From NCBI GenBank assembly GCA_963966185.1, contig CAWZYM010000111.1, positions 100,001 to 164,000 on the forward strand: DNA of 64,000 nucleotides, read 5' to 3'. Positions within the stretch are counted from its first letter, which is position 1. Every line of letters begins with the position of its first letter. The notes beneath the pieces were generated by a model. That model was not told the DNA's origin. It saw nothing but the letters and a program-made list of their open reading frames with translations, and did not search any database. This DNA is from Rhabditoides inermis (lineage: Eukaryota; Nematoda; Chromadorea; Rhabditida; Rhabditidae). Made by a program: the position numbers and the translations under genes. Positions 22,456 to 35,162 of this stretch are shown here, piece by piece.

Positions 22456-22920
22456 CGACGGGGCGGGGCTGGGAGGAGAAATAAAAGTGGGCGTGGCCTG
22501 CGATCTGAGCTTGATCCGCGCGAGTGACGAGCGACGCGAGTCAACAGCGGGTCGTTGGCAGGGATGACAATTACCCGTTGTTCACTCGCATAACCTTTAG
22601 ACAATGACACATGACATGGTCTTGAATTATGTATCTGCGCTACCGTAAGATGAAACGGGAAATGGCCTCCTATACGATCCCAAATATCGCTCTCCTTCGA
22701 CAGCAAGCTATACTGTCTTTTCAAGTAGACGAATTCATTAAAACAGTTACGTTGCTTTTAGAGACAATGACTGATCTGCATTGTTTCCTTTTCTCAATCG
22801 TCCTTCCACCACCCGCCCTTCCTTTCGTCACTCATCTCGTCAGCTGGCAGCGCGGCCGGTCGGGTACGACTATCGATTTATCGATCGCTTATCGATTTCT
22901 TCCCTAGCCGTGCTCTCACC

Positions 22921-25223
22921 ATGTCGACGTCCAAGGACACGCGAGAGCTCATCGAGCAGGTGTGGGCGGGGTGTGAGGGGGCGGAGCGACGAGGACTTGT
23001 CTACCTCTTTCAGAAGGCCGTGACGCTTCCCGAGCAGAAGGACGTGCTCCTTCGAATGACGGGCCTGCACCTCTTCTCGTGCGGCGTGTTCAGCAACGTG
23101 TACAAGTGGGTGCAGGAGACACGCGGCGATTGTGCTGCGGAAAGTAGAAATCAATTGGTACTTGTACTATGGTACTGTGGTACTGCGCTATATTGCGGTT
23201 GCTGTGGTACTTGCAGCAGATCCGATGAGATTACCTTATTCTGAAACAAAAGACGTGAATACATTCCAGGGGCACGCTCCTAAACGCGCCGAACGGCGTG
23301 CAGAAAGAAATAGCCATCAAGAAGACGTGGCCCGGGGGTGCGTGGGTGACGTCATGATGATGACGTCATTCGTCTGTTGATGACGTCACCTCTAGTGATG
23401 ACGTCATTGCAGAGAACTCTGAGAAGAACTTCGAATACATGTTCCTTTCTGGCGTGAATCGACAAAAGCACAAGAACATCGTTCAGATGCTCTATTCATT
23501 CCGAAACCGAGCCGGAAAGGAGAAAAGGGTATCGATCGACTATCGGTCGAATATCGATTGATTATTGATTTCAGCTCTGCGAGTCGTTCGTCTTCGACTT
23601 TATGCCGGACACGCTCAACTCTGTGATCAAGGTTCGGGAATCGAAATCGAGAGAGGGTTACTGTACATATACCGGGATACTGTAGTTTGAATTTGGGTTA
23701 CTGTAGTGTTGCAGAGTGGCACGCTTGACTTCTTTGACACGAAACTCTACACATGGCAGCTCTTCTCAGGACTGCGCTATCTCTCACTGGTACGACAGTT
23801 ACTGTACATTGATTTGGTGGTACGGTAGTTTGATTTTGGTTACGGTACATTTTCCAGTACCACATCGTGCATCGCGACATCAAGCCAGTGAATCTGCTGG
23901 TCGATCCCGTATCTGGTCTCCTCAAGATTGGTGCGCATAACGATTTATCGACTGATTATCGATTTGATCCCGTCAGGCGACTTTGGCTCGGCGAAGGTGA
24001 TCAAGGGTCACGTCAACTCGACCGCCTACCAGGTGCGGGATACTGTAGTCTACCGTATACCAGGCATACTGTAGGTGACTCGGTTCTACCGTCCGCCGGA
24101 GCTTCTGCTAGGAGCTACCGTATACAACTGTATGGTGGACGTGTGGTCGGGCGGATGTGTGCTGGGTGGGTACGGTAGCTGACATGGGTTACTGTACTTT
24201 GAATTGCAGGCGAGATGCTGAGAGGTTCGGTGCTGTTTCCTGGAAGAGAGACGAAACACGAGGTGATTTTCAATCGCACTTTCTACAATTTACTGATCGA
24301 ATACGTTTCACAAAATCATTCATTCAGCTCAAACTCATCTTTGCGGCTCTCGGGTCTCCGAACGAAAGCGACTGCAAAGCGATGAGAGCACAGACAAAGC
24401 TGGATGGAGAGAAGTGAGGGAGAGAGGGAGAGGGAGAGAGTGAGAGAGAGAGAGGGGGGATCCGCGGCCTTCGTAGGATCCGCGGCACTGGCCTCAAGAA
24501 CCTCATGACAGACGCCCCCGACGATGCAATAGATGTGAGTCTAGAATCCTGTCTACGTCCATCACTACTCCCAATCCTATTTCCCATCTCCACACTTCCC
24601 ACAGTTCTTCTGACTACGAGACAAGAGACGCAGTTTGACCCCTCTATTCATTCTAATAACGCTCATTGCTATGCTACTTGCTTTCTAACCCAGTCCCTTT
24701 CTAACCCCGTGTGACACTCCCTTGCAGCTCACCGCTCGCATTCTCATGTTCCGTCCGAAAGACCGGCTGTGCGGTCGCGACCTCCTCTCCGACCGCTGGT
24801 TCGACGAGATATGCATTGTTTGTTTATTGTTTACCTTGATTATTTTGTTTACATTGCCCAAAGTAGCGGTCAGTGATTTTCATTCAAAGTTCTGAAGTGG
24901 CAGCTTCGATGAGGCTCACATTTAGCACGGCGCGCGTCGCTCGTTCAACGGCCGCAGCATCGCCAACATTGTCACCCCGCAGGACGTGTTTGAGCTGAGG
25001 TATACGGTAGGGTACTGTGGTTACTGTAGCCTCCGTATCGCAGGAAGCGCGCGCTTTCGAAGCCGAAGACGTCCAAGTCGAATACGAGCGAGGAGACGAG
25101 CCGCGACGGACAGACGGACCGACGCAAGCAGCCCCTCAGCCACGACAAGCCGGGTACGGTAGATGGAAACGGGCTACAGTACGGGTACGGTACCGTGTGT
25201 TTTCAGAAGGACGCGACTTTTGA
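22921..25223 (+). CDS. GSK3-like Ser/Thr protein kinase, copy B
   Basis: Counterpart of 7550-9873 with the same exon plan and all catalytic motifs retained: [53 protein letters not shown]. The first exon is nearly identical to copy A. Small changes occur later ([14 protein letters not shown] for [14 protein letters not shown]), and the spacer between the C-lobe exons differs by short indels. The degenerate Gly-rich loop (SCGVFSNVY) is shared, so it predates the duplication. Both copies appear able to encode full-length protein. Confidence 0.8.
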
Positions 25224-25353
25224 TAAGACGGCGACGACGAGGACGAGAGAAGCTTACAAACCGATACCAAACGAGTTACTTGAGATTACGGTTCCTTACA
25301 GTGTTAGAGTATTAAACGAGGGGGAGGATAAAAAAGTTTATGCATGTATCTAT

Positions 25354-27441
25354 TCTCTTTCGAAAAGTATGTAAGTAAAGAGAAGAGGTTTGTCTGGATC
25401 TGATTCAACAAAAGCACATGCATAAAATCTCTTTGCAGCTGACTAAAATATCAAAACAAACCTGCTCTTTCGAATCACTCTAAAATGTGTTTTTAAACAT
25501 TAAAAATATATAATGTAAGGTGACTGTGAAATAAGCCGAATTTTCATTATAATTCACTATAAATAAATTATTATAATGAATAACATTTATGTTATAATTT
25601 CATAATCTCGAAAGAGCAGGTTTGTTTTGATATTTTAGTCAGCTGCAAAGAGATTTTATGCATGTGCTTTTGTTGAATCAGATCCAGACAAACCTCTTCT
25701 CTTTACTTACGTACTTTTCGAAAGAGAATGGATGTCCTTTTCTCAAATTTCGAAGAAACTTTTTAAACATTGGTGAATTACGAAAATAAAATATACATAT
25801 TACAAACTCACTAGTCAGAATGTCATGATTGAAAATACAAATAACTTATACAACAATACTACATAGTAATATTCACTGGTTTGAAATTATAAAATAATTT
25901 ATGTGATTCCCGCTTTTTTGAAACTGATAGATCATGTGTTGCCGAACAATGTTGTGTTATACAACGAATGTATGTGAATTAGAAACCTTCGAAATAGCTT
26001 GGTCGAATCGCTCACGCGCCTGCCGGTCGCTCATTGACGCGCGCTACACACGTTACAAATTTCTCTCTTCTTCCCTTCATCTCCTAAGCAGTTCCATTAC
26101 CTAGCAAGTTACTAGCTAGTCGAAATGAAATTCTACTACGAGTAAACTAGCTATTCTTCACTAGTTATCATGTCATATCGCGAGTGCATGTACCGTTAAA
26201 AGTTTGTTTATCAGCAGTTTCAAGTTATACAACCGTCGACCTAGCCAATAAGGGGACTGACCTAAGGCTCTCGAGTACAAATCGCTAGCTGCTTACACGG
26301 GGTCCATCGATTAATGAAATGAATTTGGATCAGATGACGTCACTGACTTCTGACTAGAAGCTCACGAAAGTTGTGAAGGTGGTCGTCACTCCACCGTGAC
26401 TAGCGGTACATCATTGGCCGCCGAGAGGATTGAACTCGGGACCTTTAGCATGATGCGCGCACATCCACTGCGCTAGCCACCCCATATTCTCAAAGAAGTT
26501 TCATCACGATGTGGAATAGCTCAAGTGGTAGGGTGAGGGCGTACTGGTACTAACCAGGCGCGTTCGATCTTCATATCTGCCAGTTTGTCTTGCGAATGAT
26601 TTGCGAATGTTTGTAAATGAATTCGAATGTTGCTTTTGGAATCATTTATGTATGCACATACGTACATTAGATTTTGAGCCACTGAAACCTCGGTCATGAA
26701 TTGTAATTGCAAAGCCGAGTGCGTTAAACTGATCTTCCTTATTATATTATGTTAATGGTAGTATTACTGTTAAAATTGGGAAGTTGTGGCACAGAGATCA
26801 AAACAGCCTCACCCGCACTGCTCTGCTCCTTCCCTATTCGCACGTTCTTTAACTGCCGAGCGCTCTCACTGGCCCTCTCCTCACCGATAGATCCATTTGA
26901 TTTCAGGCCGGCTGCCCATTCTGGCTCGCACGAGAAATAGAGAGCGCGCAGAGAGCGTGAGCAAGTGAGAGAATCAGACGGTCTGGAGAGAAAGAGAGTG
27001 GCTGATCGAAAAGCGGGGCATGCTCGGCTGGAAGAAGAGAGAGCGCGCAGAGAGCGTACGCTCGTGAGAGAGCCGGGATGTGAGAGTGGCTGAGCGAGAG
27101 GCGGGGCATGAGCGTTCGACCAATCAGATTGCACAGACAGTGGGCCGAGCGACCAATGAGCGCAGAGTGCAGTGGGCGGGGCTCACGTGATGCACACCGT
27201 CGTCGTCGTAAACACGTTTAGTGGCAGAATGAGCGAAAAGTTGTTTTGGATATTTTGGAAGCCGCAACCGATATTCATTTCTTGTATCATACTCATAAGT
27301 CTTGTCAAATGATATTCTAACAAAAAACACATACTATGGAGTATATCGTATTGGGATAGAGGAAATTGAGTATGCCTTGAGGGTGACGCGCAGCGCGCGT
27401 CAAAGATCATGACAAACGGGCGGCGCTGCGCGCCGCCCTCA
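25354..27441 (+). mobile_element. Helitron-like non-autonomous element, member 1 (2.1 kb)
   Basis: Absent from the matching site in copy A (TCTATGAAAAAATG at about 10001). It starts TCTCTTTCGAAAAGTA and ends with a strong hairpin (GGGCGGCGCTGCGCGCCGCCC) followed by TCA. Only AT is repeated at the borders, consistent with insertion between A and T. There are no terminal inverted repeats, but the first 390 bp fold back (arms about 25354-25470 and 25612-25737). A second GC palindrome (GACGCGCAGCGCGCGTC) precedes the terminal hairpin. It carries no Rep/helicase ORF. Member 2 (31917-34489) shares both borders exactly, so the whole 2.1 kb moved as a unit. Confidence 0.65.
26404..26581. repeat. tRNA-like insertion inside Helitron-like member 1
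   Basis: These 178 bp are missing from member 2 (GACTAGCGGTTTGTTTTGCG at about 32960). On the minus strand (about 26487-26419) the segment reads GGGTGGCTAGCGCAGTGG, then GAGTTCAATCC, resembling pol III A and B boxes of a tRNA. On the plus strand (about 26513-26580) it reads ATAGCTCAAGTGGTAG, then GCGTTCGATC, a second tRNA-like unit. Neither folds into a complete cloverleaf by eye, so they are probably tRNA-derived (SINE-type) or decayed tRNAs and not functional genes. Confidence 0.5.
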
Positions 27442-28012
27442 ATGAAAAATGTGAATACATTTCTTCATTACAAATACCAACAGTGTATGAAAAAGAGCGC
27501 TCAGCGGGCATTGCTAGTGATGAGCTGTAAAATACTTGAGAATTAAAAGAGACAAAGGTACAAAACTTCTAGCATACTACGAGTTGTACGAGTTCCATTC
27601 AAATTGTCCACCAGTAGAGAAAAATAGTTTTGTCAGACGAGGAATACTAGACGCTCTGTGTATATTGTTTCTGAAATGATATTCCGAAAAAGAGACATAA
27701 CAATGCGAGTATTTGAGATGGTATTTGAGTAGATGAGAGAGAAAACTGCGTGTTATTTAATTAATATATTTAATTAGGTTTGATTCGATGTGAAACAGTA
27801 ATCAAAGGATTGCCAATTTCTATTTTCGAAAGAAGGTTCGAAGGTAATCGAGAGAGAAACTTATCCTTATGTTCACTGTCGCCCCCGTCAAAGAAATAGA
27901 CAACCAAGAAACATGTAACCCATTTATTCATTCAAATGTGATTTTAATCAACGATAAGCGAAGTAAACTAATCTCGAAATTTGAGTGTGTTATTTTCTAA
28001 GCCTAATCTACT

Positions 28013-28240
28013 CTAGTTTCCCTTCTCTCTCAAACACTGCATCAGTCGACCAGATTTCAATGTTGCGACGAATTCGCTGCCTGAAATTAGTATTGCTATT
28101 TCAAATTTTCAACATTCTGGATGTTGGTGAATAAAGCCCACCACTTGAATTCGCACTCCGAAGTATAGGTTTGATATCCGGTGAGAATGAGGAATCCAGA
28201 GAGACTGACACCAGAAATGAGGAGAAAGACTGAAAAAGTT

Positions 28241-28289
<49 letters not shown>

Positions 28290-31200
28290 CACAGACGGCG
28301 ATAGTGATAGCATTGAATGGCAGTGTGTGCGCGCACTCTGCTTGTATCATGTTTCTGTATATGCGATCAATGTGGCAAGGAATATCCAGAGCAGACAGGA
28401 GAGACGCCTACAAACTGCGTTTCGAAAGTATATCTTTGGTTGAATACTCACGTATGTGCTGTCGAGATGATCGATTATCTGTTCGACTTTCGTTGCTTTC
28501 GCCTTCGCTTCAAAGTCTGAAAGGATTCAAATTAGCACAAACATTTCAAAACTACATTCTAAGAGTGTTGTTACACATTTTCATAACTCACCATTTTTGA
28601 GCATCTGGTACAAGTAGTCTTTGTACGCGTCGGCATAGGTCCTCCGAGAAGCACAAAACGAGTTGGACCTGGAAAAGGAGTTTGAGAGAGAGAGAGAGAG
28701 AGAGAGAAAGGGAGAAAGAGAGAGAGAGAGGGGGAGGGAGAGGGAGAGGGAGAAGGGGAGGGAGAGAGAGGAGGAGGAGGGAGAGAGAGGAAGAAAAATA
28801 CAAGTCGGAAGTGATCTGAGAGGATCTGAATGTGAAAGACAAAGCGTTTCGGCATTAGTGCGTGTTTCGAAGAGACTGGCAGCAGTTGAAAGGAGAGATA
28901 GGGTGATAGGAAGAGAGTGGGGAAGAGAATACTAACTGATAGAAGAAGAAAGAGTTGAAGTATTCCCCGATTTCGTCGATCTCATTTGTGAGAAACGCGC
29001 AGGTCGGCATATCCCGGCTGCCCGATTTGAAACTAAATCAAATTGAATTTTAAAATGAAATTCAGGAAACTGGGCAAAAATCATATATTCAGAGATGTCA
29101 ACGTCCGAAAGAACTATTTATATCTTACATTTTAATTAGAACTTTGAAAACCAACTCACAATATGAACGCGACTGGAAGAATAGTCATGGTCAGGCTCAA
29201 CAAAGCAAACACATACAACACGAGTCCATTCGGGGTATCTAAAGAAAGGGAACGGGTCAGTATGAACGACACATCCCACCTTTCCAGCAGTAAAAATAGC
29301 CAAGTGGTACAAACAAGAAAATGCACTGTAGAATTGCAATGACAACGGCGAGGACAGTATACAGCCGACTCGAAGATTCGACGACCTTTTGCAGCTCTAC
29401 CAACATCTGTTAAATATGTAGTCTCATTAATAGGGATTTAAAGATTAATAATTAATGATTCACATACGCTGTGCATCAGCGAATCTTCGGCAGACACATT
29501 CGTGCGATTGATATAGTGTCGGATCTGAAATGAACAACAAGTAGACGTATTGTGACTTGATCAGTACGTTTGCGGTGATAGTATCAGTGGTGTTTGGGGG
29601 CAGTCCAGCCTAAATCATCACTTGCGACTATTTCACAAATGAAGTGTACCATGGAGTCGATCTTTTTCATATTGCTCGCAAACGAGTCTGCATCGACCAG
29701 GTGTGTCAGCCGGCACTCCACCTTCTTCAGCTCACTCTTCACACCTGCAAGAGTGCGGGGTGTGGCACGGCGGTGCACGACGGAACACTCACTATCGACT
29801 AGGTGAGTGTAGACGTGGTGCATATCGCGCGAGTCGAGCGCGCGATGCACGGAGAGAGCCTCGCAGATGATGACACAACCAAACAGCATACTGAGTAGGC
29901 ACGAGAAGAGTAGAAAGCCGCGGATCGCCTAAACAAACGGATGATGATGAGATTGGAGTTGTCTTTTTGTCATGCTATCTTCCTCTCTGTCTGTGGCTAG
30001 AGAAAAGATGCAGTCAGAAACTACAACGGTGTGGGGCAAATCAGTTGCCGCCATCGAAAATCGTGGTGGTGGAGCTATTCCTCACGAAAGCATACTTTGC
30101 AGAAATACTGCACATCTAGTCCCACTATCGAGGGTGAAAATGGGAGGGACGCACCCGCATAGGTTTAGCGATATGTTCTCTATGCCTGTGGATAGAGAAG
30201 AGATGCAGTCAGAAACTATGGACACGAGAGGAGGCAGCAATGATCCAGTCATTGATTCGATGTGGCGCACCCGCATGTGCCAGTCCCCGTGGATGGCGCG
30301 CGAACAGTGCCTGTCATCTTCAGCCACCGTCAACACATACTGGTCATAGAGACGCTCCTTCTCCGTCTTCTTCTGAAACATGTTATCAAATAGATCAGAA
30401 CTAATAAAGGATATTAGTATGTAGAATTAGATCAGTAGACCGATAAATCGTAGATTCTCATTTATCAGATCTTTTAGATTAGTACAAAAGGTGTGTAGAT
30501 TTAGATCAGTAGATCAGTAGATACGTATACCTTGTACTGCGATCCGGCAATCTTCGACTGTGGGGTGAGCGCGAAGGGAGAGTGCATTGACGAGTGATTC
30601 TCCATCGATGTCGACCGATTCTTGGTGCTTTTCTCCGACGGCGGCGGGTCCATCCCAGCCGTGTCGCGCTGTTGCTTCTTCGGTGGAGGCACTTTGAACT
30701 GAAACACACTTCACGTTGCGGTCAGTCTCTTCGAAACACTCCCGAATACCCCCCAACACTTCGGATGGGTCGTTGCCCCTTCGAAACTCTCCCGCATGGC
30801 TAACGAAGAGACTGACGGCACCATCATACACATTCACCGATTGCCAACTCACTTCAATTGTCGATTCTGTCACGTTTCTGTCGACGACTGTTTTGAGAAC
30901 GGTTTCCAGCGCGTTCATGACATGCTGAAGTTGTGGATTCATTGGATCTCGAGAATATCCACTCACTATCCTCGCCATTGTCAATCTATAGACAGCATAG
31001 AAGCAAATCGCGACTTCGACAAAGTAAAAGACCGCAATGGTCGGGGTGAGTGCCTAAGGAAACAAATAATCAGATTCGTTGATCGAAAAAAACCAACCTC
31101 CGTGTAGGATCTGGCAACAGCATTGAGTTCCTTGAACTCAGCTTCGAAATCACTCGAAGCAGAAGATCGCACTTTCTGAAATACACAAATCTAATTTTGA

Positions 31201-31582
31201 GGTCTGGAATAATCAATACTTCGAGAATTTTCTCGAGCACGTTCTTGATTTCCTTGTTGCCAGCGCTGTCCGAGCGACTGCTGAAGAAGATCTGAAACAA
31301 TAAAAAAAAGATTATCGATCGATAATCAGTCGATATTTCCTGCCACACCGTTTGTTGCTCGTAGAATTCTGCCATCACAGGCAGTAGACCATCGACTGCG
31401 AACCACTGCGTGTCGGCGGGAGTCAGAGCGGAGTACTCGAAGAGGCACGCTGAAATTGAAATTGACGGAGTTTGCGAGTGCACCCTTGGCCAGGCGCCCA
31501 GCCGCCGCAGCGCGCGGATGGTGGACACGCGACGCGGCCTGCGCGCTCTCTTTTCTAGTACTCTCTCCGAGTGTCTGACCGT

Positions 31583-31659
<77 letters not shown>

Positions 31660-31842
31660 CAGGAAGCGCACTTGGTTGCGTCACGCTCCTTTTCCTTTAT
31701 CCCATATCCCTCTTCTACCTTTTAGTTCCGGTCGGCTGGTGGTGGCCGTAGTGGTTCCGGTGGTGTTGGTGGGGTCACCAGTATCGCCGACTGCGACAAG
31801 CCACATCATTGTCCATAGAAGAGGCACGCGACCGGCCCGCAT
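28013..31842 (-). CDS. Predicted five-span membrane protein with signal peptide, copy B
   Basis: Counterpart of 11659-15427. The same hydrophobic segments are present (TIAVFYLVQVAICFYAVYRL, VLAVVIAILQCIFLFLPLGY, VLYVFALLSLTMTILPVAFI, FLLISGVSLSGFLILTGYQ), as are the Cys-bearing loops and the tail. Differences are few and mostly conservative (for example LTPADTQWFAVD for LTPVDTQWFAVD). The intron after the signal-peptide exon carries a longer GA tract. Upstream, the spacing to the Pro/Gln-rich gene has grown by about 2.6 kb through insertion of Helitron-like member 2, which would break co-transcription if the pair is an operon. Confidence 0.6.
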
Positions 31843-31916
31843 GCGAGAGGCAGAGGAAGTGGCGGCAGGGGGGAAATGACACAGACATGATCACAAAACA
31901 GAACATAAAATCAAAT

Positions 31917-34489
31917 TCTCTTTCGAAAAGTACGTAAGTAAAGAGAAGAGGTTTGTCTGGATCTGATTCAACAAAAGCACATGCATAAAATCTCTTTGCA
32001 GCTGACTAAAATATCAAAACAAACCTGCTCTTTCGAATTTATGTATATAGAACATAAATGTTATGCATTATAATATTTTATTTATAGTGAATTATAACAA
32101 AAATTTGGCCTTTCACAGTCACCTTACATTATATATTTTTTAATGTTTCAAAACACATTTTAGAGTGATTCGAAAGAGCAGGTTTGTTTTGATATTTTAG
32201 TCAGCTGCAAAGAGATTTTATGCATGTGCTTTTGTTGAATCAGATCCAGACAAACCTCTTCTCTTTACTTACGTACTTTTCGAAAGAGAATGGATGTCCT
32301 TTTCTCAAATTTCGAAGAAATTTTTTTCACATTGGTGAATTACGAAAATAAATTATACATATTGAAAACTCACTAGTCAGAATGTCATGATTGAAAATAC
32401 AAATAACTTATACAACAATACTACTTAGTAATATTCACTGGTTTGAAATTATGAAATAGTTTCTGTGATTCCCCCGCTTTTTTGAAACTGATAGATTATG
32501 TGTTGCCAAACAATGTTGTGTTATATACGAATGTATGTAAATTAGAAACCTTCGAAATAGCTTGGTCGAATCGTTCACGCGCCTGCCGGTCGCTCATTGA
32601 CGCGCGCTACACACGTTACGAATTTCTCTCTTCTTCCCTTCATCTCCTAAGCAGTTCCATTACCTAGCAAGTTACTAGCTAGTCGAAATGAATCTCTACT
32701 ACGAGTAAACTACTTAGCTATTCTTCACTAGTTATCATGTCATATCGCGAGTGCATGTACCGTTAAAAGTTTGTTTATCAGCAGTTTCAAGTTATACAAC
32801 CGTCGACCTAGCCAATAAGGGGACTGACCTCTCGAGTACAAATCGCTAGCTGCTTACAAGGGGTCCATCGATTGATGCAATGAATTTGGATCAGATGACG
32901 TCACAAACTTCCTACTAGAGGCTCACGAAAGTTGTAAGGGTGGTCGTCACTCCACCGTGACTAGCGGTTTGTTTTGCGAATGTTTTGCGAATGGTTGCAA
33001 ATGAATTCGAATGTTGCTTTTGGAATCATTTATGTATGCACATACGTATCATATAAAACACACTCCATTAGATTTTGACCCACTGAAACCTCGGTCATGA
33101 ATTGTAATTGCAGAGCCGAGTGCGTTAAACTGATCTTCCTTATTATATTATGTTAATGGTAGTATTACTGTTAGAATTGGGAAGTTGTGGCACAGAGATC
33201 AAAGCAGCCTCACCCGCACTGCTCTGCTCCTCCGCTATTCGCACGTTCTTTAACTGCCAGGAGCTCTCACTCGCCCTCTCCTCACCGATCGATCCATTTG
33301 ATTTCAGGCCGGCTGCCCATTCTGGCTCGCACGAGAAAGAGAGAGCGCGCAGAGAGCGTGCGTTAGTGAAAGAATCAGACGGTCAGAGAGAGAAGAGAGT
33401 GGCTGATCGAAAAGCGGGGCATGCTCGGCTGGAAGAAGAGACTCCTATGAAAACCCGTAACATACCGCGAGCTTAGCGACTTTTGGTAACATACGCCTAT
33501 TAGGGGCGGCGCGCAGCGGCGCCCGTTTGTTTTGAGCTGTGACGCGCGCAACACGCCACTCCCAAGGCACACACGATCATAAGCGTATACTATTTTCATT
33601 TCGGAGCCCGATCGAGTCGCCGAGTCAACTCGCTCCGCCCTATTCATTTGCTTAACATATGAAAATGTTAGGCAGTAAACCCGGCGTGAATTTGTCTTTG
33701 CGCGCAGCCATAAGCGAGCGAGCGTCGTTTTGAACAGTCTCACAGGATGTGTGTGCACCGCGCACGAAACTGAATGCTACATCCTTAACAGCAAACAACT
33801 TTGTATTAAACAAAGTTCCAAAGTGTTTGTACATTTTTGAAAAGTGTTCATCGATACCTGCAATCTCGCACATTTTAAAACCTGAAATGTGATTGAGCCG
33901 CAGCTCATCGATCAAAATCGTTAATATTCCACGAGGTTAAGCGGTAATATACCGTGAGGATAGTGGCGCGTTTCTTAACATACCCTTTACGAAGGGTATG
34001 TTAAGCGAATACGCTCGCGCTACGTTACCGATAACCGCGCGGTATGTTACGGGTTTTCATAGGAGGAGAGCGCGCAGAGAGCGTACGCTCGTGAGAGAGC
34101 CAAGAGGCCGGGATGTGAGAGTGGCTGAGCGAGAGGCGGGGCATGAGCGTTCGACCAATCAGATTGCACCAGACAGTGGGCCGAGCGACCAATGAGCGCA
34201 GAGTGCAGTGGGCGGGGCTTACGTGATGCACACCGTCGTCGTCGTCGTCGTCGTAAACACGTTTAGTGGCAAAATGAGCGAAAAGTTGTTTTGGATATTT
34301 TGGAAGCCGCAACCGATATTTATTTCTTGTATCACATACTCATAAGTCTTGTCAAATGATATTCTAACAAAAAAACACATACTATGGAGTATATCGTATT
34401 GGGATAGAGGAAATTGAGTATGCCTTGGGGGTGACGCGCTGCGCGCTTCAAAGATCAAGACAAACGGGCGGCGCTGCGCGCCGCCCTCA
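31917..34489 (+). mobile_element. Helitron-like non-autonomous element, member 2 (2.57 kb including a nested element)
   Basis: Inserted in copy B at AAATCAAAT|ATGTTTATTG; copy A retains the empty site CAAATGTTTATTG (15499). Its borders equal member 1: TCTCTTTCGAAAAGTACG at the 5' end and the GGGCGGCG...CGCCGCCC hairpin plus TCA at the 3' end. Removing the nested element at 33442-34065 leaves about 1.95 kb, close to member 1 without its tRNA-like insert. The 5' fold-back arms are 31917-32034 and 32172-32292. No protein-coding capacity is visible. Confidence 0.65.
33442..34065. mobile_element. Nested DNA element with perfect 28-bp terminal inverted repeats (624 bp)
   Basis: It begins CTCCTATGAAAACCCGTAAC and ends with the exact inverse; 28 bp match perfectly. 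Helitron-like member 1 has the uninterrupted site (GGAAGAAGAGAGAGCGCGC at about 27031). The GA-rich target hides the duplication length (at least GA). The interior contains a perfect hairpin (CTTAACATACCCTT and its inverse around TACG, about 33974-34006) and an 87-codon minus ORF (33915-33652) that I cannot assign. It is probably non-autonomous. The subterminal GGTAACATAC/GTATGTTA repeats could be transposase sites. Confidence 0.8.
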
Positions 34490-35162
34490 ATGTTTATTGT
34501 TTGTTCATCAGTCTGATTGCGACATGTGCATGCCGTGCCTACATATGATACATGTGCCGACATGTGCATATATACCATGTTAGCATGATGAGTTATTTGG
34601 TAGCACACACAATCCTACAGTGGGGTATTGGGGCTCCCTGACATCTTGACTGGAACAGTGCGGCGCGAGTCCTGACTGTTCATGCTTATTCGGAATCGCC
34701 AACCATGGCATGTGCAAAACGAAATCACTCCTTAAATGATCGTCGATTTTTGCGCAGAATGAAAAGCATGTTCTATTTCGTACTATACCATTGAACCCAT
34801 CAACACATCACAGTGTACAGTGCATTCTCATATTCTTTTATGCTTTTATCACATCGCATTTGAGCAGAGTGGGGGACGTGTCTAGTATTTACAGGGAGGG
34901 GGTTACAGGGAAGGCTATGTTACACCTCCAAAGGCGGCGGGCGGATAGAGAACATGACAACTATGAGGAAAAGATCAGAGCGAGGGAGGATCTACAGGAA
35001 AACAAAACACACACATGAAAGACAAAGTGTATGTGAAAGACATGATATGTGCGTCTTGGGAAGGCGTCGTATTGTAGTAACACTTATTGCAATGGTGAGG
35101 AACACTGTAACCTTACAGGGAATACTGTAATCTTGCTGTAGGTTAGTTAGGAATACGGTATG

